From JBHJHK01 sp050330975 (GTDB lineage: Bacteria; Pseudomonadota; Gammaproteobacteria; Competibacterales; Competibacteraceae): a stretch of 34,271 nt of DNA. The stretch is taken from contig JBHJHK010000203.1 in NCBI GenBank assembly GCA_050330975.1, positions 1 to 34,271 on the forward strand, read 5' to 3'. Position numbers and translations under genes: made by a program. Every line of letters starts with the position of its first letter. The first letter of the stretch is position 1. Shown here in pieces: positions 32,597 through 34,271 of the stretch. Below the pieces are notes generated by a model, which was not told the origin of the DNA, did not search any database, and worked only from the letters and a program-made list of their open reading frames with translations.

Positions 32597-34271
32597 ATGA
32601 TATGCCGCCAAATCGGTGATGTCGCCGCCCCCGGGTCTTGCTGGAGCCGTCGGCGGCTCGCGGCGTTGGGTCTTATCACCGGACTGTCGGCGATCCAGGT
32701 GAACGCCCAAGCCTGTACCACGGCTGCCTGGGCTACGGTGGTGACCGACGCCGCCGACCGCCTTGTCACAACGCCCCTGGCCTTCACTGGCCAGTGTGGC
32801 TTGGCCGTTGCTTTGACCGATCCCCATCCCCGCTATGTCGAAGATCTGAGTCCCGGGGCCAGGGCCAGTTACGCCGCGCGGTTCTACGTCCATATCGACG
32901 CCGACCTCGAGGCCAGCTTGAGGATGGGCGAGGGTTTGACCCTCTTGCGGGGCTTTGAGGCCGATGAGACTCGGTTCCAGCTGGACCTGGTGGGGCAAAA
33001 TGACGGCTTGCAGCTAGTCCCCAGGCCCGGTGAACCCGATGATGACGCCTCTCCTTTGGGGCTTGCCATCGGCCCGGGTTGGGTGGGGGTTCAACTCCAG
33101 TGGCGCACCACCGACCCAGTCGTCAACGGGCTCCGGACTGTGGTGGATTACCAGGGTCGCAGCGAAAGTCTACTCCTACCCCTGGCCACAGAAACCGAGG
33201 CAGTTCTGCAGGGGGTGCGCTGGGGGCTGGTGGCGAGCGACGCCTCCGATCTGGCGGGGCAATTGACCCTCGACGAGTTCGCCTCCTGGATCGATGGCGC
33301 CACCGCGCTGGTGCCCAGCGATCAACTGGCGGTGGATTTCGACAACGACGCCATGCCCGACCCCGTGGAAGGCGAGGAGGGTACCGCATTCGATCTGCGG
33401 GATAACGACGTGTTTGGCGATGCCAGGCTCTTCATCCGCCAACAGTACCGGGATTTTCTACTCCGGGAGGGGGATGAACCCGGCATCGCCTTTTGGGCGG
33501 ACGAATTTGAGCAAGGGCGCCCACAACGGGAATTGGTGATTGAGTTTTTGCTGAGCCCGGAATTTTTCAGCCAAGTGGAGACCCGCTTTCCCGACCCCTG
33601 CGGGGATTTTCCCGCCACCTGTGGCGACTTTCCCGAACTCAACGACGAGGATCCACCCCTGGGGCGCTACACCATCGCCCTGTACCAGGGGCTGCTCCAG
33701 CGGGACCCCGACCCCTTGGGTTTTGACTTTTGGTACCGGCGGTTTCGCGACGGTGAGCCCCTCCAGGCCCTGGCCGACGCCTTCCTCGAGTCCCCGGAGT
33801 ACTGTCGGCGGTTCCTCGATGCCGTCGCGTGCCCCGCGGAGGACCGGGCCACGCCCTTGCCCCGATCGCCATCCCACTCCGTCGCCCCGGGGGCTGAGGT
33901 CAGCTCCGCCCCGGGGCCCGACGGCGGCCGTGGCCCTGTGGTGTATCGCCGGGGGGAGGGGCTCTATGGCTTTGACCCCGCCACAGGCCACAGCCAAATG
34001 CTGGTGGCCCCGACGCCGGGAGTGCGATTGTACCAGCCCACCCGGGGTCCCCAGGGGCAACTGGCCTACCTCCGCTGGCGGGACGCCACGCCCCATCCCG
34101 CCTTGGTCTTGGTACACCTCCAGGGAGGGCAAGCCCAGTTCTTTGACCTGATGGGCCTGTTCCCCCCCCCCGCCGAGCCCCGGGCCCGCGGGGGGGAGCC
34201 CGTTAGTGGCCAGGGCGCTGTTCGGGTGCTGTCCCGCCGCGCGGTGACGGCCATGGTGCCGCTCGTACCTG
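32597..34271 (+). CDS. Secreted protein with two DUF4214-like modules (C-terminus beyond right edge)
   Basis: The frame is open for 558 codons to the window edge. An N-terminal signal peptide is likely (RRRLAALGLITGLSAIQVNAQA). Residues about 50-200 are beta-rich and resemble a jelly-roll/LamG-like domain (FTGQCGLAVALTD, ARASYAARFYVHID). Two DUF4214-like helical modules follow at about 277-325 (RLFIRQQYRDFLLRE, then IEFLLSPEFF) and 357-425 (RYTIALYQGLLQRDPDPLGFDFWYRRF, then AFLESPEYC). A serine/proline linker leads to a region that looks like the start of a beta-propeller (GLYGFDPATGHSQMLVAP). DUF4214 is known from large secreted and surface proteins. The ATG at 32597 follows GAGAGACTAGAAA, a moderate ribosome binding site. 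Confidence 0.8.
   Translation, partial: MICRQIGDVAAPGSCWSRRRLAALGLITGLSAIQVNAQACTTAAWATVVTDAADRLVTTPLAFTGQCGLAVALTDPHPRYVEDLSPGARASYAARFYVHIDADLEASLRMGEGLTLLRGFEADETRFQLDLVGQNDGLQLVPRPGEPDDDASPLGLAIGPGWVGVQLQWRTTDPVVNGLRTVVDYQGRSESLLLPLATETEAVLQGVRWGLVASDASDLAGQLTLDEFASWIDGATALVPSDQLAVDFDNDAMPDPVEGEEGTAFDLRDNDVFGDARLFIRQQYRDFLLREGDEPGIAFWADEFEQGRPQRELVIEFLLSPEFFSQVETRFPDPCGDFPATCGDFPELNDEDPPLGRYTIALYQGLLQRDPDPLGFDFWYRRFRDGEPLQALADAFLESPEYCRRFLDAVACPAEDRATPLPRSPSHSVAPGAEVSSAPGPDGGRGPVVYRRGEGLYGFDPATGHSQMLVAPTPGVRLYQPTRGPQGQLAYLRWRDATPHPALVLVHLQGGQAQFFDLMGLFPPPAEPRARGGEPVSGQGAVRVLSRRAVTAMVPLVP

Noticed and set aside
32353..32619. 88-codon frame upstream of the DUF4214 gene
   Set aside because: TTG start, no ribosome binding site, no recognisable composition, overlaps the start of the next gene.
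32435..32998. 187-codon frame antisense to the secreted protein
   Set aside because: Shadow of a frame with signal peptide and DUF4214-like modules.

Overview
The window is GC-rich DNA with densely packed genes, many overlapping by 1-4 bases and starting with GTG or TTG. It most likely comes from a Gram-negative gammaproteobacterium. The main evidence is the DUF485 / ActP / CBS-DUF294 / DEDDh-exonuclease block, whose ActP is very close in sequence to the E. coli acetate permease. The genus cannot be told from the sequence. I saw no tRNA, rRNA, CRISPR array, transposase, integrase or phage gene.

Layout. 1-1782 (-): a MASE1-GGDEF-EAL cyclic-di-GMP protein cut by the left edge. 2117-6861 (+): a small upstream ORF, a DUF485 gene, actP, an internal hairpin terminator, a cNMP/CBS/DUF294 nucleotidyltransferase and a DEDDh exonuclease. 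6906-11183 (-): a three-gene unit made of a Ser/Thr kinase fused to a sulfatase-modifying-factor-like domain, a small SAM methyltransferase and an exported protein built of internal repeats. The methyltransferase and repeat-protein part looks more AT-rich than its surroundings.

11357-19147 (+): importer operon 1, with substrate-binding protein, two permeases, a short-chain dehydrogenase, a CE4/PuuE-type deacetylase, two ATPases and an unrecognised 162-residue protein. 19162-21606: a looser stretch with an exported hypothetical protein, a two-TM HAMP receptor with no output domain, and a small ORF whose stop lies in a direct repeat. 21770-32189 (-): importer operon 2, converging on operon 1, with a YtcJ-type amidohydrolase, two permeases, substrate-binding protein, a TrzA/AtzA-type amidohydrolase, two ATPases and an acetolactate-synthase-like ThDP enzyme. 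32597 to the right edge (+): a secreted protein with two DUF4214-like modules, cut by the edge.

How it fits together: the left block imports acetate next to a regulatory nucleotidyltransferase. The two Dpp/Opp-type importers each carry their own cytoplasmic hydrolases and a redox or ThDP enzyme. This suggests two uptake-and-catabolism modules for amide, cyclic-amide or peptide-like compounds. Neither substrate can be named from sequence alone. The most system-like novelty is this pair of convergent importer-plus-enzyme operons. The kinase/methyltransferase/repeat-protein unit is the second candidate.
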